Shown here: piece after piece, positions 35,183 through 43,972 of the stretch
Numbering within the stretch: position 1 is the stretch's first letter
Layout: each line of letters begins with the position of its first letter
DNA from: Gordonibacter sp. An230
GTDB taxonomy: Bacteria > Actinomycetota > Coriobacteriia > Coriobacteriales > Eggerthellaceae
DNA length: 64,000 nt
Assembly: GCF_002159915.1 (NCBI RefSeq)
Contig: NZ_NFJP01000005.1
Coordinates: forward strand, 62,001 to 126,000
Reading direction: 5' to 3'
The notes under the pieces: model-generated
What the model saw: the letters and a program-made list of their open reading frames with translations, nothing else
Databases searched by the model: none
Told to the model about the DNA's origin: nothing
Program-made: the position numbers and the translations under genes

Positions 35183-36724
35183 ATGGTGTGGACGAGCGCG
35201 CGCGTGCACGTGTCGAGTTGGGGTTATGCGTGCTTCCTCACGGTGAACGCCACGTCCATCTGGGGCGGCGTGTTCCCGTTTCTGCCGCTCGAGTTCCAAA
35301 CGGCGGAAGTCACGCTCACGTTTTTCTTGGCGCAAGCGCTTGCATTCGGCGGTACGTTCGCGGCGAGCATGCTGGGGGCGTATCTGTTTCCGCACGGCGC
35401 ACGGCGCATGCTCGTGTCGCTGAGCGCGCTGCTCGTGTTCGGTGGGTCGGCGTGCCTCATCGCGGCCATGTACGTGGCGACGGCGGCGCTTGCGCTGGTG
35501 GCGGGTGGCGGCGTGCTTTTGGGGACCGGAAGCGCGGGGCTGTTCATGTTGTGGCAGCGCTACTTCGCGTCGCTTCCGCCGGCTGTGGGGACCTTGCGGC
35601 TCGTGGTGGGCACGGCGGTTGCGCCGTTCGTCTACTTCGCGCTGTACCTCGTCCCCATCGCGTTGACGGCGTTTCTCGTGCCACTTGTGTTCGTGCCGCT
35701 GTGCGGCTTGTGCATCGCGTTGTCGGTGCGCGAGATGCAGGTGGATCAACCCATGTTCGAAGACGTGCCGCGCCAGCATCCGCGTGTGTACCGCCAGGCG
35801 GTGGCCGACTACTGGCGCAGTGCGCTGTGCGTGGGATCGCTTGCGTTCGCGAGCGGCGTCATCCGTGGCATTGCGATTCGCCATGAGGAGATAGCCGCAG
35901 TGGTGAACAGCGCTTCCATGGTGGGCTCGTTTGTTTCTGCGGCGGTGCTCTTGGTGCTGTGGTACCGCATGAGTTTCCGTTTCGGACTGACGTCGGTGTT
36001 CCGTGTGGTGTACCCGCTTGTCGTGACAGGGTTTCTGCTGCTGCCGTTTCTGGGGGCGGGCTATCTTAACCTGTTCGCTGGTTTCACGTATTTGGTCTTC
36101 TCCCTTGTGCAGATGCTCATGATGATGCAGTGCGCTCAGGTGTCGCGTGATCGCGGCATCAACCCCGTCTTCATCTACGGGTTCTTCGGGGGCGTGTCGT
36201 ACCTTATGCAGAGCGTGGGCTTTTTGCTGGGCTGGACGAGCGAATTCGTGTCGGCGGACGGGCGCGAGTGGCTCTTTTTCATCGCCATGGTGTCGAGCTG
36301 GGTTTTGGGCCTTACGTTGCTTGCTGCCACGGGCACGCTGTTCAGGCCGCTTGCGTCGAGGGGGACGACGTCGGCCGATCCCATTGAGTTCCTGCCATCC
36401 GCGGTGGGGGCGAAGGGGGGCGGGTCCGTCGACGCGCCTGCGAAGCCCGCGGCCAAGCGCCGTCGCAACCGCCCTTCGGCCTCGGACGGCGCCGGCGCCA
36501 TCCGCGACCGCACGTCAAAGCAGTGTCGACAGCTGCAGGAGGCGTACGGGCTGTCCACGCGCGAAACGGAGGTCATGGAGCTCATCGCTCGCGGCAACAG
36601 CATGGCGAGCATCGCAGAGCGCCTGGTCATCAGCGAGAACACGGTGCGCACGCATGCGAAGCACATCTACACGAAACTCGATATTCACAAGCGCCAGGAG
36701 CTGCTGGACATGCTGGGCGAATGA
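35183..36724 (+). CDS. Membrane-embedded LuxR-type transcriptional regulator
   Basis: 513 residues: about 10-12 N-terminal transmembrane helices (residues 10-395), a basic, Ala/Arg-rich linker, and a C-terminal LuxR helix-turn-helix (LSTRETEVMELIARGNSMAS, then LVISENTVRTHAKHIYTKLDIHKRQELLDM). It has the same layout as the proteins at 11536-13128 and 47227-48780. It is divergent from dmsA, so likely the substrate-responsive activator of that locus. ATG 35183 follows AGGGGGTGAGAG; earlier in-frame starts lie over the operator region. Confidence 0.88.
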   Translation: MVWTSARVHVSSWGYACFLTVNATSIWGGVFPFLPLEFQTAEVTLTFFLAQALAFGGTFAASMLGAYLFPHGARRMLVSLSALLVFGGSACLIAAMYVATAALALVAGGGVLLGTGSAGLFMLWQRYFASLPPAVGTLRLVVGTAVAPFVYFALYLVPIALTAFLVPLVFVPLCGLCIALSVREMQVDQPMFEDVPRQHPRVYRQAVADYWRSALCVGSLAFASGVIRGIAIRHEEIAAVVNSASMVGSFVSAAVLLVLWYRMSFRFGLTSVFRVVYPLVVTGFLLLPFLGAGYLNLFAGFTYLVFSLVQMLMMMQCAQVSRDRGINPVFIYGFFGGVSYLMQSVGFLLGWTSEFVSADGREWLFFIAMVSSWVLGLTLLAATGTLFRPLASRGTTSADPIEFLPSAVGAKGGGSVDAPAKPAAKRRRNRPSASDGAGAIRDRTSKQCRQLQEAYGLSTRETEVMELIARGNSMASIAERLVISENTVRTHAKHIYTKLDIHKRQELLDMLGE

Positions 36725-36773
36725 GGCGCAGCGGTGCGCGACATGCGGCGTGTGCTGTGCGGGAAAACGGCGC
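36725..36773. other. Short spacer before the repeat cluster
   Basis: Nothing recognised between the LuxR stop and the first repeat core. TTTTCCC on the minus strand after the core at 36774 gives that copy a terminator-like tail. Confidence 0.35.
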
Positions 36774-36921
36774 GGTCTATGCTAAACCAGGATTGAAGCG
36801 AAATTGTGTTCGCCGTATCTTGAACGGGGCTCTCTGGTCGAATCGGAGTTCTCTGATGGAGGGCGGCGATCCGACCTAGCCTATGTCGACGGCGGCCAAG
36901 CGGAGGTCGACGAGGGCGATG

Positions 36922-37037
36922 GCGCAAAATCACGATTAAGAACGATTTTCTCGTTCCTATCGAAATCATTTTTGGTGAAATGCCAGTTCGTGAAATTTTA
37001 TCCAATCAAAAAATCGCTCTTGACCGTGATTTTGCGC
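36922..37037 (-). repeat. 116-bp MITE-like inverted-repeat element, copy 2
   Basis: Terminal inverted repeats 36922-36948 and 37011-37037 match at 24 of 27 positions, beginning GCGCAAAATCACG. Length is identical to copy 1 (15138-15253) and orientation is opposite. The interior is AT-rich and non-coding. Confidence 0.78.
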
Positions 37038-37043
37038 TAAAAA

Positions 37044-37092
37044 GACACCGGCCCCTTATGTCAATCCCGGTTTGACATAAGGGGCCGGTGTC
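37044..37092. repeat. Perfect 21-bp hairpin
   Basis: 37044-37064 pairs perfectly with 37072-37092 around a 7-nt loop. On the minus strand it is followed by TTTTTAGC, so it could act as a terminator. The loop region (TGTCAATCCCGGTTTGACA) is itself a variant of the repeat core. Confidence 0.8.
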
Positions 37093-37200
37093 TCTGTTGA
37101 GACAGGATCGGCACGAGTTTGCGGTCGCTGATCTCCGAGCCTAGCTTGTTCTGGTTGGATGCTTCGGGAGGCCCCTCCTGCCCGACGGGCGGGGCCTCCC
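37087..37200 (-). repeat. Dispersed repeat unit (R unit), minus-strand copy
   Basis: Minus-strand homologue of 29627-29740. It has a 10-bp hairpin GGGAGGCCCC/GGGGCCTCCC (37166-37175 with 37191-37200), the GGCTCGGAGAT segment, and the core at 37117-37087. The hairpin-to-core distance is 83 bp, as in the other full copy. Confidence 0.72.
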
Positions 37201-37240
37201 GAGATGTCGGCGGAGCCTCGTCCATCGGGCCGATCTGTCC

Positions 37241-37269
37241 TATGTCGGTTCTGGTTGAGCAGAGACGCG
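37241..37269 (+). repeat. Additional repeat core
   Basis: TATGTCGGTTCTGGTTGAGC then AGAGACGCG matches the 29-nt core in most positions. A weaker minus-strand copy may lie at about 37285-37325. Confidence 0.55.
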
Positions 37270-37706
37270 ACGTGAAAATGGCCACGGAGCCGCGTTCTGG
37301 CGCAAAACCGGCTCAAGATAGAGATGCGCTTGCCCAGTCGATTTGCGCGACCGGGGGCTTCGACGAGGCTCGGGCGGCGAAAGGGAGCCGTCGGGGTCGC
37401 GATCCGTGCCAGAGCGCGGCCCGTGGCCATTTTCGGCGTTCGCGCGTTCACGAAAGGGCGAGAAGCCGTTTTTTGGGTTGGGGGGCGATCAGACGCGGGA
37501 GGGGGAGGGGTCGAACGTTCGAGGGCCTTCCGTGCTGACCGGCCGACGGTTGCCGCTTTTGCCTGGCCGAGGCGCTGTTTGTGCGCTCGGCATGCAGGGC
37601 CGAACGCTTGCGGGAGGCGAATCGTCGCAGGTCTGCCGCAGTCGCCCTCCTTTACCGCCTGCGCGCCGCATGCGGGGTGTGTCCCGACGTATCGGGCTTG
37701 TCCGAG
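37270..37706. other. Intergenic spacer upstream of alr, nothing recognised
   Basis: The frame is open through much of this region toward alr, but it lacks a ribosome binding site and conserved sequence. Confidence 0.35.
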
Positions 37707-37715
37707 TGCTATACT
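37707..37715 (+). promoter_or_regulatory. Extended -10 promoter of alr
   Basis: TGC-TATACT is an extended -10 (TGn) without a clear -35, 31 bp before the alr start. The same arrangement precedes nfnA at 41210. Confidence 0.6.
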
Positions 37716-37746
37716 GATGCGCGTTCCAACAGGAAAGGCGCACAGT

Positions 37747-39168
37747 ATGACGGCACAAGAGCTTCCCAACGGATTCACAGGCTTCTCGCAGCGCAAGCCC
37801 GAGGGCTTCGTCTCCGCGCGCGACGCGATGGGCGGGCCGCCGCTGACGGACGGTCCCGGCGCGTTCGGCGCGCGGCCGCGCGCGACGACGGCGGTTCCTA
37901 GCGCCTACGAGGCCGGGACGGCCGCGTTCGGCAGCGGGGCGCAGGGCGCGTTCCAGTACGCGCGCGACCATGCGCGGCCTGAGGGCGGTGCCGCGCAGTT
38001 CGATCCCGAGAAGTTGCGCATGATCTCGCCGGCCGACCGTCGCTGGGCCTGGACGGAGATCGACCTGAACGCCATCCGCCACAATGTGGCCTCCCTGCGC
38101 CAGCGCATAGAGGGGGGCGTGCGCCTCATGGCCGTGGTGAAGGCCGATGCGTACGGTCACGGTGCGGTGCGTGTTGCCAAGACCGTGCTCAACTCCGGTG
38201 TCGATTACCTGGGCGTCGCCACCGTCGACGAGGCGATACAGCTGCGCGAGGGCTTGGTGAACGCGCCCATCCTCGTGCTCTCGCAGCCTCCTGAGTCGGC
38301 CATACCCTTGCTTTTGGCCTACAAGGTGATGCCGAGCGTCTACACGCCCGACTTCGCCATCCAATACGCAGAGACGGCCGACGCGTTCGGGCTGCGCGCT
38401 CCATATCATCTGGCGGTGAACACGGGCATGAACCGCATTGGCGTGCGTCATGACGAGGTGGTGGAGTTCATGGGTCAGGTGAGCTTCCATCGAGCGCTCG
38501 ACCTTGTGGGCACGTTCACGCACTTCGCCACGGCGGATAGCGCCGAGTCGCTGGACTTTCAGATCCAGACGAAGCGCTTCATCGAGGCGATCACGGCGCT
38601 GCGGACGGCCGGCTTCGATCCCGGCATCGTGCACGCGGCCAACACCGCTGCCGCCATCCGCTACCCGGATGTGCACTTCGACATGGTGCGCCTTGGCATC
38701 GGTATGTACGGTTTGCAGCCCTCTCCCGCGACGAGGCCGCTGGTCGATCTGCGGCCCGCCATGAGCGTGCATGCGCGCATCACCGATGTGCGAACCGTGC
38801 CCATGAGCGAGGGCGTGAGCTATGGCATGACCTACCGCAGCCCCGGCAGCGTGAAGATATGCACCGTGCCCGTGGGCTATGCCGATGGCCTGCGCCGCGG
38901 GCTGTCGGGCCGAACGGACGTCATCCTGCAGGGCCAACGGTGCCGGCAGGTGGGCAGCATCTGCATGGACCAATGCATGTTCGAGGTCGATCTGCGCGTG
39001 TACGGCATGCGTCGGCGGCTTGATCCGCAGATAGGCGATGAGGTGCTGCTCATCGGGCGCGACGGAGATGCCGCGATCACGCTCGACGACATGGCGAGCA
39101 CATTGGGGACCATCAACTACGAGTTGGCCATCGGCTTCTCGCATCGGATGCCCCGGTTGTACGTGTAG
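37747..39168 (+). CDS. alr: Alanine racemase with N-terminal extension
   Basis: 473 residues; PLP enzyme making D-alanine for peptidoglycan. The catalytic fold begins near residue 97 (R-R-W-A-W-T-E-I-D-L-N-A-I-R-H-N). PLP-lysine motif A-V-V-K-A-D-A-Y-G-H-G follows at about 127-137, and the C-terminal catalytic Tyr region is G-V-S-Y-G-M-T-Y. Typical Alr proteins are 360-390 aa; the first 95 residues are an added Gly/Ala/Pro-rich, low-complexity segment of unknown role. The start at ATG 37747 (GGAAAGG upstream) fits the promoter at 37707, so the extension is probably translated; an internal start could also exist. Confidence 0.93.
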   Translation: MTAQELPNGFTGFSQRKPEGFVSARDAMGGPPLTDGPGAFGARPRATTAVPSAYEAGTAAFGSGAQGAFQYARDHARPEGGAAQFDPEKLRMISPADRRWAWTEIDLNAIRHNVASLRQRIEGGVRLMAVVKADAYGHGAVRVAKTVLNSGVDYLGVATVDEAIQLREGLVNAPILVLSQPPESAIPLLLAYKVMPSVYTPDFAIQYAETADAFGLRAPYHLAVNTGMNRIGVRHDEVVEFMGQVSFHRALDLVGTFTHFATADSAESLDFQIQTKRFIEAITALRTAGFDPGIVHAANTAAAIRYPDVHFDMVRLGIGMYGLQPSPATRPLVDLRPAMSVHARITDVRTVPMSEGVSYGMTYRSPGSVKICTVPVGYADGLRRGLSGRTDVILQGQRCRQVGSICMDQCMFEVDLRVYGMRRRLDPQIGDEVLLIGRDGDAAITLDDMASTLGTINYELAIGFSHRMPRLYV

Positions 39169-39192
39169 GCTGTGCCGAGGAGGAGGACGGAC

Positions 39193-39915
39193 ATGCCGAA
39201 ACCGCATATTCCCCTGGAGGAGATCCGCGCGCAGGTGGAGGGGTGCCGCAGGTGCCCGCTTGCTGACGGGCGCACGCAGACCGTGTTCGGGGTGGGCAAC
39301 CCCGCAGCGCGCGTGCTGATTGTGGGCGAGGCGCCTGGCAAGAACGAGGACTTGCAGGGCGAGCCGTTCGTGGGGGCGGCGGGCAAATACCTCAACGAGC
39401 TTTTGTCCATCGCGGGGTTGCGTCGCGAGGACGTGTTCATCGCGAACGTGCTGAAGTGTCGGCCTCCGGGAAACCGCGATCCGCGTCCCGAGGAGATCGA
39501 GCTGTGCACGCCGTATCTGCGCGAGCAGACGCGCACCATCGATCCGGAGTTCATCGTGACGCTGGGGAACTTCTCCACGAAGTTCATCCTGAAGACCGAG
39601 GTCGGCATCACGCGACTGCACGGCACGTTGCAACGGGCGGGGCGTTTCAAGGTGTTTCCCATCTTCCATCCGGCGGCCGCGCTCTACGACAGCTCGAAGC
39701 GCGAGGCGCTGGAGAACGACTTCACGACGCTCGGCCAGCTTTTGCGTGAGAGCGACGCTGCGGCAGGCATGCACGAGGTCGATGCGGGCAACGCGCAGGG
39801 TTCGCCGGCGGCCTTGAGCACGCCTGCGGTCCCGACGGATTCGAACGCAGGGGAGGGGCAGGCGGAAACCCAGCCCGATCCCGCTTCGCATGTCGAGCAG
39901 CCCCATCTGCTATAG
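39193..39915 (+). CDS. Family-4 uracil-DNA glycosylase
   Basis: 240 residues. N-terminal C-R-R-C-P-L-A pair, then the UDG motif A G-E-A-P-G-K-N-E-D-x-x-G-E-P-F-V-G-A-A-G (near 47-65), N-V-L-K-C-R-P-P-G-N-R-D-P, and motif B-like H-P-A-A-A-L near 160. Cysteines at the N-terminus, in K-C-R-P and in E-L-C-T-P are spaced for the [4Fe-4S] cluster of this family. It removes uracil from DNA. The last 60 residues are a low-complexity tail. ATG 39193 follows AGGAGGACGG, 24 nt after alr. Confidence 0.93.
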   Translation: MPKPHIPLEEIRAQVEGCRRCPLADGRTQTVFGVGNPAARVLIVGEAPGKNEDLQGEPFVGAAGKYLNELLSIAGLRREDVFIANVLKCRPPGNRDPRPEEIELCTPYLREQTRTIDPEFIVTLGNFSTKFILKTEVGITRLHGTLQRAGRFKVFPIFHPAAALYDSSKREALENDFTTLGQLLRESDAAAGMHEVDAGNAQGSPAALSTPAVPTDSNAGEGQAETQPDPASHVEQPHLL

Positions 39916-40105
39916 CATCCGGCACCTTTGTTGGCGCGTGCGGCTGCGTCGCAAAGCGGTTGGCCTGTCGGCTTGCTGTAGAGGAGTCAGCTTCGCAACT
40001 CCGTTCAGAGCCTGCATCGTATTCGTCGAATACCGTTCGAACTCCATTTAGTCCCGTATTGCGAATGCGGCGCCGATCTCGTCCTTTCTGTGCTTGGAGG
40101 GTCGG

Positions 40106-41029
40106 CTACAGCCAGTGCTTGCGCTTGAAGACCACCAGTTCGACGGCTACGATTCCCAGCGACACGCCGATGACGGCGGGGTAGCCGCCTTTCCAATCGA
40201 GCTCAGGCATGTTCGTGAAATTCATGCCGAACCAGCTGGTGAGCAGGGTAAGCGGAGCGAACAACGTGGTGATCACGGTGAAGAACCTCATCGTGTCGTT
40301 CTGTTTGATGTCGATGTGCGTTTGGTACAGCTCTCGCAGCTGCAAACTGTACTCCTTGAGCGTGAGCGAGCGTTTGAGCAGCCGCTCGGCTTGGCGTTCG
40401 AACAGGTGGAACAGATGGCTTTCCTCTTGCGTGAGAAGCTTGCTCTCGTTTTCGGCCAAGGTGCTTGCCATATCTACGAGCTGCTGATAGTACGTGTCGA
40501 TGCGCAGAAGCTTGCGTCGAAACGCCAGCATCTGCTTGTTCGCGCCTTCTGCGCCGCGGTCGATGATCGACTCTTCCACGTCCTCCATGCGGTCCTCGAG
40601 GTTTGCGAGGAACGTTAAGTCGTCCTTTACGAGCAGCTTCATAAGTTCGAGCAGGCAGTGGGCGGCGGTGGGCTGCATAACGTGGTCTTGCTGGGCGATG
40701 TCGTCGAGCATTCGTGCGCAGGTGTCTCCTTCGTCGAGGAGCACGAGGCGCGACTTGTCCAGGTAGAACGCAAAGCAGAACGGCTCGTGCGAAAGATGTG
40801 CTTTGTCCGGTACGGCAAACGAGCCTACGAAGCATCGGGGTAGCGCGTCGAGATAAGTGTTTTCCGCAGTTGCCAGGAGATGCAAAGCCTCCTGCGTGTC
40901 CTTGTCCGCCAGGCCCAAGGAGGCAAGCTCGCGCGATGTGAGCGCTTCGACCACCGGTCGGTCGGGAGGAGCGGCCTCGTTTGCGGGGACGGGCTCGAAA
41001 CGGTTCGTCAGCACGTAGGCATGAGACAT
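40106..41029 (-). CDS. corA: CorA-family divalent cation transporter
   Basis: 307 residues. A cytoplasmic alpha/beta N-terminal domain leads into the long helical funnel (about 140-240), then two C-terminal membrane helices with the signature W-F-G-M-N-F-T-N-M-P between them (near 267-276) and a basic end. The GMN motif defines the Mg2+/Co2+ channel family. ATG 41029 has GAAAGAG upstream; the much longer open frame upstream overlaps the nfnA promoter and is not coding. Convergent with the glycosylase gene. Confidence 0.92.
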   Translation of the reverse strand: MSHAYVLTNRFEPVPANEAAPPDRPVVEALTSRELASLGLADKDTQEALHLLATAENTYLDALPRCFVGSFAVPDKAHLSHEPFCFAFYLDKSRLVLLDEGDTCARMLDDIAQQDHVMQPTAAHCLLELMKLLVKDDLTFLANLEDRMEDVEESIIDRGAEGANKQMLAFRRKLLRIDTYYQQLVDMASTLAENESKLLTQEESHLFHLFERQAERLLKRSLTLKEYSLQLRELYQTHIDIKQNDTMRFFTVITTLFAPLTLLTSWFGMNFTNMPELDWKGGYPAVIGVSLGIVAVELVVFKRKHWL

Positions 41030-41209
41030 GGCGCGGCTCTTTCGGACGAGATGGTTCGACGCTTCGTCCAGCTTAGCATGCGGCGCGTCGACATGCTCGC
41101 GGTTGTGGGAGGGTTGTTGGGCGCTTGCGGATCGTTCGTGGGAATTCCCCGGAATCCTCGCCGTCGAGCGCATGGAAACACGCTCGTAACAATCCCGGCC
41201 ACCGGCGTT

Positions 41210-41218
41210 TGCTATACT
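41210..41218 (+). promoter_or_regulatory. Extended -10 promoter of nfnAB
   Basis: TGC-TATACT, 74 bp before nfnA, with no recognisable -35; it matches the alr promoter form. Confidence 0.6.
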
Positions 41219-41291
41219 TGCAGGAATCCCTACGAAACGGCACCGCACACGGTGCTGCTTTTGTATCTGAGACGAGAGGGGCGAAGGCGAC

Positions 41292-42155
41292 GTGTATCCC
41301 ATCGAACGAGTAGAGCCGCTCAATGCGGAAGTGACCCGAATGGTCGTGCGCGCGCCCGAGATAGCGCGCAAGATCAGGCCGGGCCAGTTCATCATGCTGC
41401 GCATCGACGAGTGCGGCGAGCGCATCCCGCTCACGATGAACGAATGCGACCCCAAGGCGGGCACCGTCACCATCGTGTTCCAAGCGGTGGGCGCCACCAC
41501 GATGCGCCTCGCGCAGCTGAAGGCGGGCGACGCGCTGCTGGACTTCGCAGGGCCGCTCGGCAACCCCACCGAGCTCGAGGGCGCGCGCCGCGCGTGCGTC
41601 ATCGGCGGCGGTCTGGGAACGGCCATCGCGTACCCGCAGGCCAAGTGGCTGTACGAGCACGGCTGCGAGGTGGACGTGATCACGGGTTTTCGCACCAAGG
41701 ACCTCATCCTGCTCGAGGACGAGATAAACGCGTGCTCCACGCGCCAGATCGTCATGACCGACGACGGCTCGAACGGCAACAAGGGCCTTGTGACGCAGGC
41801 GCTGCAGCAGCGTATCGACGAGGGCGCGGATTACGACTTGGTGCTGGCCGTGGGCCCTGTCATCATGATGAAGTTCGTGGCCGCCACCACCAAGCCCTAC
41901 GGCATCAAGACGCTCGTGAGCATGAACCCGCTCATGATCGACGGCACCGGCATGTGCGGCGGCTGCCGCGTGAAGGTGGGCGACGAGTACCTGCACGCCT
42001 GCGTGGACGGGCCGGACTTCGATGGACATTTGGTGGACTACGACGACGCCATGCGCCGTGGCGTGATGTACCGCAGCTTCGAGGGCGCGGCGCGCGAGGC
42101 GGCCGAGGGCCGCGACTGCAACGGCGGGACCGACGGCGAGCGGAAGGGGGCGTAG
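41292..42155 (+). CDS. NfnA-like FAD/[2Fe-2S] subunit of ferredoxin:NADP+ oxidoreductase
   Basis: 287 residues of the DHOD electron-transfer/sulfide dehydrogenase beta family. FAD-binding region R-P-G-Q-F-I-M-L-R-I and R-I-P-L-T-M lies near 32-50, NAD-binding G-G-G-L-G-T-A-I-A-Y-P near 104-114, and the C-terminal C-G-G-C-R-V...H-A-C [2Fe-2S] ligands near 221-239 (with C at M-C-G-G-C). With NfnB it forms an electron-bifurcating transhydrogenase coupling NADH and reduced ferredoxin to NADP+ reduction. The start is GTG 41292 after AGAGGGGCGAAGG. NfnB starts 1 nt after its stop. Confidence 0.9.
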   Translation: MYPIERVEPLNAEVTRMVVRAPEIARKIRPGQFIMLRIDECGERIPLTMNECDPKAGTVTIVFQAVGATTMRLAQLKAGDALLDFAGPLGNPTELEGARRACVIGGGLGTAIAYPQAKWLYEHGCEVDVITGFRTKDLILLEDEINACSTRQIVMTDDGSNGNKGLVTQALQQRIDEGADYDLVLAVGPVIMMKFVAATTKPYGIKTLVSMNPLMIDGTGMCGGCRVKVGDEYLHACVDGPDFDGHLVDYDDAMRRGVMYRSFEGAAREAAEGRDCNGGTDGERKGA

Positions 42156-42156
42156 C

Positions 42157-43620
42157 ATGGCGACCAGCTACGAGGTGAACCGGCAGAAGGAGAAGGTTCC
42201 CATGCCCGAGTTGGATCCCGCGGAGCGTGCGAAGACGTTCGACGAGGTGGCGAGAGGCTATTCCGAGGAGGATGCCATGGCCGAGGCGCGCCGGTGCATC
42301 CAATGCCCGAATGCCCCCTGCGTGGGCGGCTGCCCAGTGGGCGTGCCCATCCCGCAGTTCATCGCACAGGTGGCCGAGGGCGATTTCGCGCGCGCCTACG
42401 CCATCGTGAAGGGCGCGAACGCGTTGCCGGCCATCTGCGGGCGCGTGTGCCCGCAGGAGACGCAGTGCGAGGGCGTGTGCACGCGCGGCAGGAACGGCGA
42501 GCCGGTGGGCATCGGACGTTTGGAGCGCTTCGTGTCCGATTGGGCGCTCGCCCATCCGGAGGAGGCCGCGGTCGCGCTGGGGAAGATGCGCGATGAGCGT
42601 GCGGCGTGCGGCGTCGTCGAGGTGGAGCCGAAAGACCTTGCCGGCAAGCGCGTGGCCGTCATCGGGTCGGGCCCGGCGTCCCTCACATGCGCAGGCGAGT
42701 TGGCTAAGCTCGGTTGCGGCGTGACTGTGTTCGAGGCGTTGCACAAGGTGGGTGGCGTGCTGACCTACGGCATTCCCGAGTTCCGTCTGCCGAAGGCGCT
42801 TGTGGAGCGCGAGGTGGCGGAGCTTGGCGAGAGCGGCGTGTCCTTCGAAACGAACGCTTTGGTGGGGAAGCTCTACGATGTCGATGAGCTTTTGGGCGAG
42901 CGTGGATTCGATGCCGTGTTCGTGGGCACGGGCGCGGGGCTTCCGAGCTATGTGGGCATCGAGGGGGAAGGGCTCAATGGCGTAATGGTGGCCAACGAGC
43001 TGCTCACGCGCGTGAACCTCATGAAGGCGTACGAATTTCCCGAGTACGACACGCCGGTGTACGCCGGAAAGCGCTGCGTCGTGGTGGGCGGCGGCAACGT
43101 GGCCATGGACGCGGCGCGCACTGCGAGACGCCTTGGTGCCGACGTGCGCGTGGTGTACCGCCGCGGTCGCGAGGAGATGCCCGCTCGCGCGGAGGAGATC
43201 CATCACGCCGAGCAGGAGGGCGTCAAGTTCGAACTGCTCACGAATCCGGTGCGTGTTCTCGGCGACGACAAGGGCTGGGTGCGCGGGCTCGAATGCGTGC
43301 GCATGGAGCTGGGCGCGCCGGACGAGAGCGGCCGAAGGCGGCCGGAAGCCGTCGCCGGTAGCGAGTTCGTCATCGACGTCGACATGCTGGTGATCGCGGT
43401 GGGCTCGAAGACCAATCCGCTCATTGCGCAGTCCACGTCGGGGCTTGAGATGACCTCGCGCAACCTCATCGTTGCCGACGAGCGCACGTGCGCCACGTCG
43501 AAGCCGGGCGTGTTCGCCGGCGGTGATGCGGTCATCGGCGCGGCCACGGTCATCTTGGCTATGGGCGCTGGCAAGCGCGCCGCTGCGGGGATCGCGGAGT
43601 ATCTGGCTTCGAAGGCCTGA
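42157..43620 (+). CDS. NfnB-like flavin/iron-sulfur subunit (GltD/homotetrameric GltA family)
   Basis: 487 residues. N-terminal double [4Fe-4S] region (C-I-Q-C-P-x-x-P-C-x-x-G-C-P; C-G-R-V-C-P-x-E-x-x-C-E-x-x-C) is followed by FAD (V-I-G-S-G-P-A-S-L) and NAD(P) (V-V-G-G-G-N-V-A-M-D-A-A-R-T) dinucleotide folds. It could alone be annotated glutamate synthase small subunit, but the fixed pairing with NfnA indicates NADH-dependent reduced ferredoxin:NADP+ oxidoreductase. ATG 42157 is separated from the nfnA stop by one base. Important for redox balance in an anaerobe. Confidence 0.9.
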   Translation: MATSYEVNRQKEKVPMPELDPAERAKTFDEVARGYSEEDAMAEARRCIQCPNAPCVGGCPVGVPIPQFIAQVAEGDFARAYAIVKGANALPAICGRVCPQETQCEGVCTRGRNGEPVGIGRLERFVSDWALAHPEEAAVALGKMRDERAACGVVEVEPKDLAGKRVAVIGSGPASLTCAGELAKLGCGVTVFEALHKVGGVLTYGIPEFRLPKALVEREVAELGESGVSFETNALVGKLYDVDELLGERGFDAVFVGTGAGLPSYVGIEGEGLNGVMVANELLTRVNLMKAYEFPEYDTPVYAGKRCVVVGGGNVAMDAARTARRLGADVRVVYRRGREEMPARAEEIHHAEQEGVKFELLTNPVRVLGDDKGWVRGLECVRMELGAPDESGRRRPEAVAGSEFVIDVDMLVIAVGSKTNPLIAQSTSGLEMTSRNLIVADERTCATSKPGVFAGGDAVIGAATVILAMGAGKRAAAGIAEYLASKA

Positions 43621-43633
43621 CGGCCTTCGAAGC
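43606..43633 (+). terminator. Hairpin spanning the nfnB stop codon
   Basis: A perfect 12-bp stem (43606-43617 with 43622-43633) has TGAC as loop, which includes the stop codon. There is no U-tract. It may end or protect the nfnAB mRNA. Confidence 0.6.
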
Positions 43634-43972
43634 TCGCCGACGCTGCGGCCGCTTGTGGTGCCCGATCTCGTGGCGATGCCGGAGCCCCGCCTCGACTTCG
43701 CCGATCGGCGCGCGTCCGCTCGGGCGCATAGCAAGGGATCGAACAGCCCGGTGGGGTGTTCGGCGCATGCCGAAGCACGCTTCGTCCCCGTCATCCCCAC
43801 GATCTCAGGTGCCACGGGCGCCCTCGCTGGCTTGCTACGCCAATCCGGGCTTTTGCTCCCGCGTTCCGTGCGAGGCGCAGAACGTTTCGCTCCTGCGCGG
43901 TCGCGCTGAGCGCGAGCAGATGTTTTATGTGAAGCATCTGCGTTCAGCTCACGATGTCGTTTGGAGGTCTTT
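43634..43972. other. Intergenic spacer, nothing recognised
   Basis: About 340 bp without a supported gene. A short imperfect hairpin GCAGATG/CATCTGC lies at 43915-43940. Confidence 0.4.

Larger units (their letters stand above)
36774..37117 (-). repeat. Composite intergenic repeat, copy 2
   Basis: Minus-strand counterpart of 15061-15385. Reading the minus strand: core at 37117-37087, a 21-bp hairpin (37092-37044), the 116-bp element (37037-36922), a linker with TTGGCCGCCGTCGAC (about 36903-36889) and GGATCGCC, and a second core at 36802-36774. The cores are direct repeats within each copy. The main length difference from copy 1 is the hairpin insertion. Confidence 0.75.

Noticed and set aside
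36774-37269. CRISPR array
   Set aside because: Repeat cores are irregularly spaced, diverged and in both orientations; no uniform spacers and no cas genes.
42157-43620. Glutamate synthase small subunit
   Set aside because: No large subunit is nearby and the gene is one base from an NfnA-type partner, so NfnB is the better reading.
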